This document shows, piece after piece, positions 33,963-43,178 of a stretch of 64,000 bases of DNA. This DNA is from Chryseobacterium herbae. GTDB taxonomy: Bacteria; Bacteroidota; Bacteroidia; Flavobacteriales; Weeksellaceae. The stretch is from assembly GCF_025154075.1 (NCBI RefSeq), contig NZ_JAOAMU010000004.1, positions 434,001-498,000 of the forward strand, written 5' to 3'. The notes below the pieces were generated by a model. That model was not told the origin of the DNA. It searched no databases and saw only the letters and a program-made list of their open reading frames with translations. How positions within the stretch are numbered: the stretch's first letter is position 1; each line of letters starts with the position of its first letter. A program made the position numbers and the translations under genes.

Positions 33963-36653
33963 ATGAAATTATATATTTCCAAGTTTATTCTTGGTCTAAT
34001 GATCCTGTCTGTACACTTTATATCAGCACAAAATCTTTCAAAAAACCAGTTCAAAGTAAAAGGAAACTGTGAAATGTGCCAGACCAGAATAGAAACTGCG
34101 GCCAAAAAAGCAGGTGCTAAAACTGCGGTTTATTCTATTGATCTGCAGACTTTAACCCTTGAAACCGACGGTAAAGTTTCCACAGACGAAATCTTAAAGA
34201 AAGTAGCCGATGCAGGTCACGACAATGAAAAATTCAAATCACCGGACAATGCTTATACAGGTCTTCCGGGATGTTGTCATTACAAAAGGGACCTTCAGCC
34301 TTCTCCCACAGAAGCTCATCATCAGCAACATGCTAAAAACGAAAATGAGTTTTATGTAAAAGGAAACTGTGCTTCGTGCAAAGCAAGAATCGAAAAAGCA
34401 GCTAAAACAGCCGGTGCGGATTCCGCAGAATGGAGTGCAGAAAAGCAAACGGTCACTTTAGATTTTGACCCTTCAAAAACCTCATCAGACCAGGTTTTGA
34501 AAGCTATTGCCGATGCAGGTCATGACAATGAAAAATACAAAACAACGGATGCAGTTTACAAAAACCTTCCGGGATGTTGTCTGTATGATAGAGATATTCC
34601 ACTTGGAGAAGCGAACCCGAATGTTCATTTCGAAGAAGGAACAAAGCAGAACGACCACAAAGAGCATCAGCCGGCTGCTCAGACTGAAGATCATCAACCG
34701 TCTGAAAAAAACATTGAAGGCGTTACCATTACCGGTTCAAAAGCGGCTACTGCATTAAGCAAAAAAGAAGCAGGACTTGTCTTTAATATTGATAAAAAGG
34801 AATTACTGAAAGCGGCTTGCTGTAATCTGTCAGAAAGCTTTGAAACCAACGCCACAGTTGACGTTTCCTTCAGCAATGCCGTTACTGGAACCAAACAGTT
34901 GAAAATGCTGGGTCTGGATCAGAAATACACCAGTTTAACGAAGGAGCTTTTACCTGAGATCAGAGGTTTGGCTTCTGCTTATGGACTGAATTTCATTCCC
35001 GGAAGATGGATTGAAAGTATTCAGTTGACAAAAGGTGGAAGTACGGTAACGAATGGTTATGAAAGCATTACAGGACAGATCAATACTGAACTTTTGAAAA
35101 ATGCTAAAGAACCTGAAACTTCATTAAATATTTTCGCTGATTTCAACGGAAGAGCGGAAGCCAATATCACGAGCGTCTCTCCTATCAACGAAAAATGGTC
35201 TCAGACCTTTTTACTGCATGGAAACGGAACTTTCGGAGATACGGATATGAATCATGATACTTTCCTGGACAGACCGAAAGGAACGCAGATTAATGCAGCT
35301 TATCTCCTTAATTATAATGATCTTGAAAAATCGGGATTCGGATCTCATTTCGGGATTAATTTCATCAAAGATGAGAGAACAGCCGGACAGATCGGATTTG
35401 ACAAAAAACTGCCTCAGGACAAGCAAGGTGCCTATGGTGTCGGAATTGATATTTCCAGATTCCAGGTTTGGAATAAAACAGGATATGTATTTAAAGGAAA
35501 GCCATACCAGAGCTTAGGCTGGATGAACCAGTATGTGTATCACCAGCAGGACAGCTTTTTCGGACTGAGAAATTATGCCGGAAAACAACATACCTATTAT
35601 TCAAATTTAATCTTTGAAAGCATCATCGGGAATACAAATCACAAGTATAAAGCCGGAGCCAGCTTTTTGTATGACGGCTACGAGGAAACGTATTTACAGG
35701 ATGATATGAAGAGAAATGAGATCGTGCCAGGAATTTTTGCAGAGTATACTTTAACAGGATTAAAATATACTTTAGTCGCTGGAGCCAGAGCAGATTTCCA
35801 CAATCTTGCAGGCACTCAGTTTACGCCACGACTTAATTTTAAATATGACTTCACGCCTCAGACGATTTTAAGGCTTTCTGCGGGTAGAGGATTCAGAACG
35901 GCTAATGTTTTTGCAGAAAACCAACAGTATTTTGCATCGAACAGAAGTATTCAAATCCTTCAGAACGGTGGAAATATTTATGGATTAAGACCTGAAATCG
36001 CATGGAACTATGGAGCCAGCTTACAGCAGGAATTCAAACTTTTCGGAAGGAAATCATCCATTGTTGCAGATTTTTTCAGAACAGATTTCCAGGATCAGGT
36101 GCTTGTTGATCTTGACCGTTCTCCACAGCAGCTGACCTTCTATAATTTGGAAGGAAAATCTTTTGCGAACTCTTTCCAGACGCAGTGGGATTTTACGCCT
36201 TTCAAGAACTTTGATGTGAGATTGGCTTATAAATATTATGATGTTCAGGCAGATTATATCGATGGCAGAAGAGAAGTTCCTTTCATGGCCAAGCATAGAG
36301 GTTTTGTGAATCTTGCCTATGCAACGAATAAAAATAACAATGGAGGATTCTGGAGTTTCGACACGACCCTGAACTGGGTAGGAAAACAGAGACTTCCGGA
36401 TACTTCAAGCAATCCAGCTGAATTCCAGTTACCGGTATATTCTGATTCTTATGCCGTATTGAATGCACAGATCTCAAGGAACTTTAATAAAAAGATCAGA
36501 GCTTATGTAGGCGGTGAAAACCTTACGTCTTATTATCAGAAAAATGCCATTGTTGATTTCAGAAATCCTTTTGGAAATTATTTTGATGGCGGGATGGTGT
36601 ATGCGCCTATTATGAAGGCTAATTTTTATGTGGGTCTTGATGTGACTTTCTAA
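33963..36653 (+). CDS. TonB-dependent receptor with two N-terminal HMA domains
   Basis: The 896-residue protein has a signal peptide (1-22, ending ISAQ), then two tandem heavy-metal-associated domains: residues 29-110 with C36xxC39 and 129-211 with C136xxC139. Each is followed by a conserved LPGCCxYxRD tail, and the copies are offset by exactly 100 residues. A His/Gln-rich linker (about 215-250), a plug (about 250-365, including AACCNLSESFETN and GYESITGQINTEL) and the barrel follow; the C-terminus is YVGLDVTF. The plug type is that of copper-related TonB receptors. Import of copper or another soft metal ion or its complex is likely, with the HMA units as periplasmic docking or buffer domains (inference). 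Confidence 0.85.
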   Translation: MKLYISKFILGLMILSVHFISAQNLSKNQFKVKGNCEMCQTRIETAAKKAGAKTAVYSIDLQTLTLETDGKVSTDEILKKVADAGHDNEKFKSPDNAYTGLPGCCHYKRDLQPSPTEAHHQQHAKNENEFYVKGNCASCKARIEKAAKTAGADSAEWSAEKQTVTLDFDPSKTSSDQVLKAIADAGHDNEKYKTTDAVYKNLPGCCLYDRDIPLGEANPNVHFEEGTKQNDHKEHQPAAQTEDHQPSEKNIEGVTITGSKAATALSKKEAGLVFNIDKKELLKAACCNLSESFETNATVDVSFSNAVTGTKQLKMLGLDQKYTSLTKELLPEIRGLASAYGLNFIPGRWIESIQLTKGGSTVTNGYESITGQINTELLKNAKEPETSLNIFADFNGRAEANITSVSPINEKWSQTFLLHGNGTFGDTDMNHDTFLDRPKGTQINAAYLLNYNDLEKSGFGSHFGINFIKDERTAGQIGFDKKLPQDKQGAYGVGIDISRFQVWNKTGYVFKGKPYQSLGWMNQYVYHQQDSFFGLRNYAGKQHTYYSNLIFESIIGNTNHKYKAGASFLYDGYEETYLQDDMKRNEIVPGIFAEYTLTGLKYTLVAGARADFHNLAGTQFTPRLNFKYDFTPQTILRLSAGRGFRTANVFAENQQYFASNRSIQILQNGGNIYGLRPEIAWNYGASLQQEFKLFGRKSSIVADFFRTDFQDQVLVDLDRSPQQLTFYNLEGKSFANSFQTQWDFTPFKNFDVRLAYKYYDVQADYIDGRREVPFMAKHRGFVNLAYATNKNNNGGFWSFDTTLNWVGKQRLPDTSSNPAEFQLPVYSDSYAVLNAQISRNFNKKIRAYVGGENLTSYYQKNAIVDFRNPFGNYFDGGMVYAPIMKANFYVGLDVTF

Positions 36654-36717
36654 TGATTAAACTCTTTTTTAAATACAAAGTTGATTTGATAAAGGAGCCG
36701 ATATACTTACTACAAAC

Positions 36718-36750
36718 AAACCTTATAGGTTTTCGAAACCTATAAGGTTT
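36718..36750. repeat. Perfect 15-bp hairpin, possible dispersed palindrome
   Basis: AAACCTTATAGGTTT, loop TCG, then the exact complement. It lies 64 bp after the receptor gene. It resembles short palindromes repeated between Chryseobacterium genes (recollection) and may also act as a terminator, being followed by ATATTT. Confidence 0.6.
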
Positions 36751-36769
36751 ATATTTCCTCACAACATAA

Positions 36770-36798
36770 AAAAACAGCATCAAACCGATGCTGTTTTT
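36770..36798. terminator. Bidirectional terminator at the end of the glycan locus
   Basis: A perfect 12-bp stem (AAAAACAGCATC/GATGCTGTTTTT, loop AAACC). It lies 20 bp after the stop codon of the cupin gene on the minus strand and can also stop the plus-strand receptor transcript. Confidence 0.85.
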
Positions 36799-36818
36799 AC
36801 TTTTTATATCATAGAAGA

Positions 36819-37316
36819 TTATCTTCCGAAGTCGTCCTGTACTCTTACAATATCATCTTCATCCGACGGATTGGAAGCATCGGTATGCTGCCAGATTTCA
36901 GCTACTACACCCCAACCGTCAAGTCCAATCAGTCTGTGTCTTTCACCCTGCTGAAGTTTGATCTGATCTGTTGGATGGTATTCTTTCAACTCGCCTTCTT
37001 CATCGGTATTGCTTGTTTTGATCCCAACCGTACCTTCCACCACCTGCCAGATTTCAGCTCTGCGATGATGATATTGCCAGCTTAGACGGGCATTTGGAGC
37101 AACCACGAGGATTTTAGGACTCAGTTTTCCGCCTATTTTCAGACTTTCTACATCGATTCCGTCAAAATACTGATTGGCAAAATCCTGAGCCTGATTTTCA
37201 TCGATCACAAAAAAGCCACCCCAAGGTCTTGCATCATCTTTTGCCGCCATAGTAAAACCCTGGGTTTCCAGCATTTTTGCTACTTTATCGAATATTTCTG
37301 TTTTCTCTGCACTCAT
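36819..37316 (-). CDS. Cupin protein of the phosphomannose isomerase type II class
   Basis: This 165-residue protein has an N-terminal helical part and a single cupin domain (about 60-155). It contains RPWGGFFVIDE, SPKILVVAPNARLSWQYHHRRAEIWQVVEGTVGI (metal-binding His pair and Glu) and KLQQGERHRLIGLDGWGVVAEIWQH. This is the pattern of the C-terminal cupin domain of mannose-6-phosphate isomerases. It is the last gene of the locus, 49 bp after a GH92 gene. Conversion of mannose-6-phosphate to fructose-6-phosphate would fit the pathway, but the activity of stand-alone members is not certain. Confidence 0.75.
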   Translation of the reverse strand: MSAEKTEIFDKVAKMLETQGFTMAAKDDARPWGGFFVIDENQAQDFANQYFDGIDVESLKIGGKLSPKILVVAPNARLSWQYHHRRAEIWQVVEGTVGIKTSNTDEEGELKEYHPTDQIKLQQGERHRLIGLDGWGVVAEIWQHTDASNPSDEDDIVRVQDDFGR

Positions 37317-37343
37317 AATTTATTCGTGTTCTAAAATTATTTT

Positions 37344-37351
37344 CAAATATA
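37344..37351 (-). promoter_or_regulatory. -7-like element before the cupin gene
   Basis: Minus-strand TATATTTG, 27 bp before the ATG, in the 49-bp gap. No -33 element, so it may be chance. Confidence 0.3.
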
Positions 37352-37365
37352 AAGTTTGTTGATCA

Positions 37366-39636
37366 TTATTCCTTCGACATGGAGTATGGAAAATCCTTTT
37401 CCTGTGAGCCTCTCTCTTTATTCGGCTTGCTGTCCATCTGGAATTCCAGTACGGCTCCATTCATCAGTTCTTTGTGACTGAGCCAGTTTTTTGAATAAGA
37501 CCGAAGATTTACGTTTAACGATTTAACGTATAGATTTTCAGCACTGTTGGCCGGTGCTTTTATTTCAATTTTCTTACCATTTTCAAGGTGAATCACTGCT
37601 TCTTTGAAAAGCGGCGCTCCTAAAACATACTGATCTGTGGCTGGTGTTACCGGATAAAACCCTAATGCTGAAAATACATACCATGCAGAAGTCTGGCCGT
37701 TATCTTCATCACCGCAATAACCGTCCGGTGTTGCATAATACAACTTATCCATCACCTGTCTCGTCCAGTACTGCGTTTTGTACGGTGCTCCGGCATAGTT
37801 GTATAAATAGATCATATGCTGAATCGGCTGATTTCCGTGGGCATACTGTCCCATATTCATGATCTGCATTTCACGGATCTCATGGATAACGCTTCCATAA
37901 TAACTGTCGTCAAAGACAGGCGGAAGAGAGAAAACCTCATCCAGTTTGGCTTCGAATTTCTTTTTGCCACCCATTAATTTAGACAAACCGTCAATATCCT
38001 GGAAAACCGACCAGGTATAATGCCAGCTGTTTCCTTCTGTAAAGGCATCGCCCCATTTAAACGGATTGAATGGTGATTGGAATTTTCCGTCTTTATTTTT
38101 ACCACGCATTAAACCAGTTTCCGGGTCAAATACATTTTTATAATTGTCTGCTCTTTTCTTATAAATATCAATTTCTGAAGCGGGTTTTCCTAATGCTTTT
38201 CCTAACTGATAAATGGCGAAATCATCATATGCATATTCCAGGGTTCTGGCCGCATTTTCATTGATCTTAACATCGTAAGGAACGTAACCTAAAGTATTGT
38301 AATATTCTACTCCTCTGCGACCGACTGCATCAATCGGGCCTTCGTTATTCGCTCCATGTTTGACGGCCTGCCAAAGGGTTTCCACATCATATCCTCGAAG
38401 TCCTTTGATGTATGCATCTGCTACCACTGAGGCTGAATTGTTCCCGATCATAATGTCAGAATATCCCGGGCTGCTCCACTCCGGAAGAAATCCTCCTTCC
38501 TTGAATGTATTACCCAAACCTTCCTGCATTTCAATATTGATACTTGGATAGACCAGATTCAGGAAAGGATATAAAGCTCTGAAAGTATCCCAGAAACCTG
38601 TTCCTGCAAACATTTTTCCATCCAGGATTTTTCCGTTGTAAGGGCTCCAGTGTTTTACTTTGTTCTCAGCATCGATTTCGTATAATTTCTGAGGGAAAAA
38701 CAATGTCCGGTACAGTGAGGAATAAAATGTTCTCATCTGCTGATCTGTTCCGCCTTTCACTTCTATTCTGCCTAAAGTTTTATTCCAGATATTTTTAGCA
38801 TCTGCTTTTACCTGTTCAAAATTTCTGCCTGCTATTTCTCTTTTCAGATTGAGCTCTGCCTGCTCGAAACTGATGAATGAAGAAGCGGTTCTTGCATAAA
38901 CGCTTTCTTTATTTTTTAGTTTAAATCCAACAATTGCTCCGGCATGGTCGCTGGTAATTTCCAACTGATTTTTCACAAAAACGCTGTCTTTCCAAGTGGT
39001 CGTTAAATCAAAATCTTTATCAAACTGGATGACAAAATAGTTCTTGAAATTATTGTATTTCCCTCTGGAATACTTTGTGGTATAGCCCAGAATTTTTCTT
39101 TCTTTGGGAAGGATTTTAATGTAGGATCCTTTGTTTAAAGCATCAATCACTACATACGCACTGTCTGTTTTAGGGAAATCAAATTTGAAAAAAGCGGCTC
39201 TTTCCGTTGGAGTAAGCTCTGTCGTCACATTGATATCAGCCAGATAAACGCTGTAGCTGTAAGGCTTTGCGTTCTCTGCTTTATGGCTGAACCAGCTGGC
39301 ACGTTCTTCTTCCTTAAATTTTAGTTTCCCGACTCCCGGCATGATGGCGAAAGCACCATAATCATTCATCCATGGAGATGGCTGGTGGGTCTGCTTAAAG
39401 CCTTTGATCTTATCCGCATCGTAGGTATATGCCCATCCGTCACCCATCTTTCCGGTTTGTGGTGTCCAGAGATTCATTCCCCAGGGAAGTCCTATGGCGG
39501 GATAAGTATTCCCGTTGGACAGCGACGGTTTGGATTGGGTTCCCATTAAAGGATTCACATAATCTGCAGGCGATATTCCCTGGCCCAGCGCAAAGATATT
39601 GAGTACAATAAAAAAAGTTGAAAATAAAGACTTCAT
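37366..39636 (-). CDS. GH92 alpha-mannosidase A (complete active site)
   Basis: The 756-residue secreted protein has a signal peptide (1-19, ending ALGQ), an N-terminal beta domain beginning YVNPLMGTQ (about 26-260) and an (alpha/alpha)6 catalytic domain. The usual catalytic acid is Glu534 in FTEGNSWHYTW. The calcium/base region is CGDEDNGQTSAWYVFSALGFYPV. GH92 enzymes are Ca-dependent inverting exo-alpha-mannosidases. Linkage specificity (alpha-1,2, -1,3 or -1,6) is not readable here. It follows the ROK kinase gene by 17 bp in the same transcript. Confidence 0.92.
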   Translation of the reverse strand: MKSLFSTFFIVLNIFALGQGISPADYVNPLMGTQSKPSLSNGNTYPAIGLPWGMNLWTPQTGKMGDGWAYTYDADKIKGFKQTHQPSPWMNDYGAFAIMPGVGKLKFKEEERASWFSHKAENAKPYSYSVYLADINVTTELTPTERAAFFKFDFPKTDSAYVVIDALNKGSYIKILPKERKILGYTTKYSRGKYNNFKNYFVIQFDKDFDLTTTWKDSVFVKNQLEITSDHAGAIVGFKLKNKESVYARTASSFISFEQAELNLKREIAGRNFEQVKADAKNIWNKTLGRIEVKGGTDQQMRTFYSSLYRTLFFPQKLYEIDAENKVKHWSPYNGKILDGKMFAGTGFWDTFRALYPFLNLVYPSINIEMQEGLGNTFKEGGFLPEWSSPGYSDIMIGNNSASVVADAYIKGLRGYDVETLWQAVKHGANNEGPIDAVGRRGVEYYNTLGYVPYDVKINENAARTLEYAYDDFAIYQLGKALGKPASEIDIYKKRADNYKNVFDPETGLMRGKNKDGKFQSPFNPFKWGDAFTEGNSWHYTWSVFQDIDGLSKLMGGKKKFEAKLDEVFSLPPVFDDSYYGSVIHEIREMQIMNMGQYAHGNQPIQHMIYLYNYAGAPYKTQYWTRQVMDKLYYATPDGYCGDEDNGQTSAWYVFSALGFYPVTPATDQYVLGAPLFKEAVIHLENGKKIEIKAPANSAENLYVKSLNVNLRSYSKNWLSHKELMNGAVLEFQMDSKPNKERGSQEKDFPYSMSKE

Positions 39637-39653
39637 GATATCGTTTTGTTAAT

Positions 39654-40517
39654 TTATCTGTTGCTTTTCTTCAAAGCATAACCTGCAGCACCCAGAATGG
39701 CCGCATCTTCAAAAATAGCGGAAATTTTAATAGGAAGGTTGATTTTATGAGCTTCCAGATGTTGATTTAACCTCTTTTTAAAATAAGGATAGACTTTCGC
39801 AATATTTCCGCCTATGACCAAAACTTCAGGATTGTAGCTTTTGACATATTGTACAATAAAGTCTGCAAAAGAATCTGCGTAATCATCAAAGATTCTCGTT
39901 TGTATGTCTTCCGGCTGATCCAAAAGGTCTTTCGTTCCCGATATTTCTCCACCGGTTAAAGCTTTATAATGATTCACGAACCAACGTGTAGCGAGATAGT
40001 CTTCACAGATAGATTCTTTGAAAGGCGAATCCCACAAATCTTCATCTGAGGCTACTTTTCCATCATAAAAAGCTGTCCCCAAGCCTGTTCCCAAGGTAAC
40101 TCCAAAAATTTTGCTGTACTCCCGTACGCAGCCACCAAAAACTTCTCCTTCAAGAAAAGCTCCAGCATCGTTCACAAAATAAATCTGATCGAGAGAAATG
40201 GAAAGTCTTTCAATCAGTTCCTGTTTGATATTGACCTGATACATATCGATAAATTTCCCCTGCTGCATCAGTGAGATCCCGTTTTCATAATCAAAAGGAC
40301 CGGGCATCGCAATACCGATGAGAAGTTTACTTTTAACCAAATCATGGGTCACTTTTTCAATGGCAGAGACCCAGGCGGAAAAAATAGTTTCCTTTGCCCC
40401 GAAAGAATCCACATGTTCTCTCACATATGTAGAACTGATGATTTCGCGCTTCTCCGGATCTACCTGCGCCATGGTAATATGCGAACCGCCAATGTCTATT
40501 CCTACTATATTTTGCAT
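39654..40517 (-). CDS. ROK family sugar kinase lacking the zinc motif
   Basis: The 287-residue cytoplasmic protein has the ROK fold: VGIDIGGSHI (phosphate loop, about 4-13), IAMPGPFDYENG (about 67-78), YFVNDAGAFLEGE (about 112-124; Asp is the probable base), and GVTLGTGLG (about 138-146). The usual CxCGxxGCxE zinc motif is missing; the region reads DSPFKESICEDYLATRW. In this locus it probably phosphorylates mannose or GlcNAc set free from N-glycans. It is the first gene of a short run ROK-GH92-cupin that follows a terminator-like hairpin. Confidence 0.85.
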   Translation of the reverse strand: MQNIVGIDIGGSHITMAQVDPEKREIISSTYVREHVDSFGAKETIFSAWVSAIEKVTHDLVKSKLLIGIAMPGPFDYENGISLMQQGKFIDMYQVNIKQELIERLSISLDQIYFVNDAGAFLEGEVFGGCVREYSKIFGVTLGTGLGTAFYDGKVASDEDLWDSPFKESICEDYLATRWFVNHYKALTGGEISGTKDLLDQPEDIQTRIFDDYADSFADFIVQYVKSYNPEVLVIGGNIAKVYPYFKKRLNQHLEAHKINLPIKISAIFEDAAILGAAGYALKKSNR

Positions 40518-40586
40518 TATTCTATGATTTTTTTTCAGATACTAGATTTCAGACGTCAGATATCAGACGAGCATCGTTCTAAGATC

Positions 40587-40594
40587 CAAAACTA
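40587..40594 (-). promoter_or_regulatory. -7-like element before the ROK gene
   Basis: Minus-strand TAGTTTTG, 69 bp before the ATG and just downstream of a hairpin. It could restart transcription inside the locus. No good -33 element. Confidence 0.35.
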
Positions 40595-40616
40595 TACTTT
40601 TTACTATTAAAACAGA

Positions 40617-40647
40617 CAGACAAGAAAGCCGGTTGGCTCCCTGTCTG
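40617..40647 (-). terminator. Terminator-like hairpin after GH18 gene 1
   Basis: The two-part stem is CAGACA/TGTCTG (40617-40622 with 40642-40647) and AGCC/GGCT (40627-40630 with 40635-40638). On the minus strand it is followed by TTTTAATAG. It splits the locus between the GH18 and ROK genes. Confidence 0.55.
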
Positions 40648-40708
40648 CCCATAATAAAAATCCCCTAATTTATTTTTACTTTTTATTTACCTAATGAGGA
40701 TTACTCTT

Positions 40709-43120
40709 TTATTCTACAATCACTTTTCCGGAAGATGGTGTCTTACTTTCTTTTGAATGTATGGTATAGATATAGGTTCCTGCAGATAAATTCTGGCTGC
40801 TGATCACCATATCATTTTTATCTATTTTTTTATTGATTATTAATTTTCCTGCCATATCATACAATGTGATTTCGCTGGCAGATTTGTCTTTGATGACAAA
40901 GTGGATGTCATTTCCTTTTTTAACAGGGTTTGGATACACATAACCCACCTGATTTTTTTCCGAAGAAATATCCTGTGTTGACAGCGCAGTACAGGCTACA
41001 TCTGTTCTCCAGTTGGTATTACTCATCCCGATCAGAGTCGCAAAGTGTGTGTTGGCTGTAGCATCCAAAGCTCCGTTTCCGCTGCCTTCATTCATTCTCC
41101 AGTTCGCTTCAAGATTCGGTGAGTTGGCAGGAACACTGCAGTTGTTGGCAAGAAGTTCCGTTGGGGTTAATGCTTTTTTCCACACTCTGAATTCGTCTAA
41201 GAATCCATTAAGGGTTCTGCCATTCTCATAATTTCTGGCCAGATAAAGAATACCGTTTGCTGTGAAATTACCGGAGGCGGGAACACTTGCATCCAGAACA
41301 CCATTGACATATATTTTCATAGCCGAACCATCATAAGTAGCCGCGATATGATACCATGTATTGGTATTGAATGTGCTCACAGAATTCAGCTTTATCTGAG
41401 AAGATCCGAAGCTTAATATAAATTGTAGTTTATTATTAGCCAAATTTCCATCGCCAAACCTCAGCATTGCAGAATTACTGTCCCCTACTTCAATACCCAT
41501 TACCGATGAGATATAGGGAAAATTGGGTTTGAATGCATTCACTTTCACCCATCCTTCGAAGGTTACGGCATTTCCGCTTAGGTTAAACTGCCCTGCATTC
41601 AGATAATGCGTGCTACCATTAAACGAAAGTGATCTCGCACCAGGGCTTTGTACAGGAGTAAATCCACTATTGAACGTTGATTCACCAGAATATACGCTGG
41701 TATTTGCTCCCCCGCATACGGCCTGTACTTTCCATACGTAGTTTGTATTTTCCGTTAAAGCCGGAAGCGTATAAGAATTTGTTGCAATATTTGGAACATC
41801 TGTCCAGGTTGTTGCTGCAGATGTTTTGTACTGTAAATTGTAAGAAGAAGCTGTTGCTACGGCGTCCCAGGATAATTTAGTGGAAGTTCCCAGATAGCTT
41901 TCAGACTTCATGCCTGATGGTGTTCCGCATGCACTCCCGGAATTAAAACGGGGCGCAAAAAGATAGGTACTTTTTATGGTGGCAGAACAATTCGACTGTA
42001 TCCTCCAGTCATATTCAGTATTCAAGGTAAGTCCGCTGATAATGGTATTATTTCCGGACAAATTGGTCGCTGCATTCACCCACGTGGTTGAACTCGCTGG
42101 TTTGTAATCAATATTGTAAGTCTGGGAAGCATTGCCTGTCCAGTTTAATTTCGCTGAAGTTCCTGTGGTATTCGTTACTTCAAGTCCTAAAGGCGGGTCA
42201 CAGGCATCTCCCTGAGTCCAGGAATAAAGCTGGCCGCTAAGCAAAGTATTTTCACCGTACAGAATATTGGATCCCGTACTCAGGTAGCTGGCATTGTTGG
42301 CCGCATTAAGATCATACCACATAAACACTCCGTACCCATCATTGATGGTGTTGGTGGCAAGCGTTGTAAGAGTTGCAGGAGACGTTGACTGTGGATTACT
42401 GTTCTGTATCCAGGTAGCCGCCGCTGAAAGTTTGGAATTGGCAAGCGGTGGTACTGAAGGAGCATTATATGTCCCATAATACGGATTCCAGGCGTAATTG
42501 ATATAATTCCCGGCTGCATCGCCATTGTAACTCTGTCTTGATATCGCTGGACCAATGTAATAAAAAGTGATCAGCTTATCCGGCATCGCTAACTTAAGTT
42601 CTTGCAGAAGCATAACAAAAGAACTGTTGTTCGGCTGTCCTGTCCCGTTATTTCCATAGCCTGCATATTCGTCATCCAAATCAACACCATCGAGGCCATA
42701 GGTGTAAACGGTATGGGCAAGCTGTTGGGCAAAATCACGGGCCGCTTCACGATTCGGGAAATTGGAGATTCCTGCTCCCTGGTGGTTTCCTAAGATATCC
42801 AGTAACACTTTAATCCCTTTTTGCTGTAAAGGTCTTACGTACGTATTGACGTCATTCAATACCTTGGTTACGTTATTATTATTGGAAATGTAAGCTCTGC
42901 TTTTGGATACATCGTAATTGATGTTCGCAGCAAAAATAATGGCGACATCAAAAAGCTGTCTGTTCGTGTTCTGTAGGGTATAAGATCCTGCATTCAGCAT
43001 ATTGCTGTTATTCACTTCTACATAGCATACGCCCAAAGGATTGAGCTGCTGTGCATGAAGTCCGGATGCCGCTTGAATGACCAGTGCGATCAGGGCAGTA
43101 AGAATGGATTTTTTTCTCAT
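40709..43120 (-). CDS. Secreted GH18 endo-beta-N-acetylglucosaminidase 1 (Endo F/H-like)
   Basis: The 803-residue protein has a signal peptide (about 1-24), a GH18 catalytic domain (about 25-300) with the complete DxxDxDxE motif (Asp144, Asp147, Asp149, Glu151 in LDGVDLDDEY), and two fibronectin type III domains (about 307-395 and 398-485). A LamG/concanavalin-like domain (about 495-660) and a type IX secretion C-terminal domain (about 728-803, with YPNPVKKG and SAGTYIYTIHS) follow. The LDGVDLDDEYAGYG stretch is that of Endo H/F1 enzymes, which cleave between the two core GlcNAc residues of high-mannose N-glycans. It lies next to a similar enzyme and is expected to sit on the cell surface or be released. 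Confidence 0.88.
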   Translation of the reverse strand: MRKKSILTALIALVIQAASGLHAQQLNPLGVCYVEVNNSNMLNAGSYTLQNTNRQLFDVAIIFAANINYDVSKSRAYISNNNNVTKVLNDVNTYVRPLQQKGIKVLLDILGNHQGAGISNFPNREAARDFAQQLAHTVYTYGLDGVDLDDEYAGYGNNGTGQPNNSSFVMLLQELKLAMPDKLITFYYIGPAISRQSYNGDAAGNYINYAWNPYYGTYNAPSVPPLANSKLSAAATWIQNSNPQSTSPATLTTLATNTINDGYGVFMWYDLNAANNASYLSTGSNILYGENTLLSGQLYSWTQGDACDPPLGLEVTNTTGTSAKLNWTGNASQTYNIDYKPASSTTWVNAATNLSGNNTIISGLTLNTEYDWRIQSNCSATIKSTYLFAPRFNSGSACGTPSGMKSESYLGTSTKLSWDAVATASSYNLQYKTSAATTWTDVPNIATNSYTLPALTENTNYVWKVQAVCGGANTSVYSGESTFNSGFTPVQSPGARSLSFNGSTHYLNAGQFNLSGNAVTFEGWVKVNAFKPNFPYISSVMGIEVGDSNSAMLRFGDGNLANNKLQFILSFGSSQIKLNSVSTFNTNTWYHIAATYDGSAMKIYVNGVLDASVPASGNFTANGILYLARNYENGRTLNGFLDEFRVWKKALTPTELLANNCSVPANSPNLEANWRMNEGSGNGALDATANTHFATLIGMSNTNWRTDVACTALSTQDISSEKNQVGYVYPNPVKKGNDIHFVIKDKSASEITLYDMAGKLIINKKIDKNDMVISSQNLSAGTYIYTIHSKESKTPSSGKVIVE

Positions 43121-43178
43121 AGTCTATTCATTTTAATGGTCGGTAAAATCATCGGGCCGAAGCCCAATGGCTGCTGTT

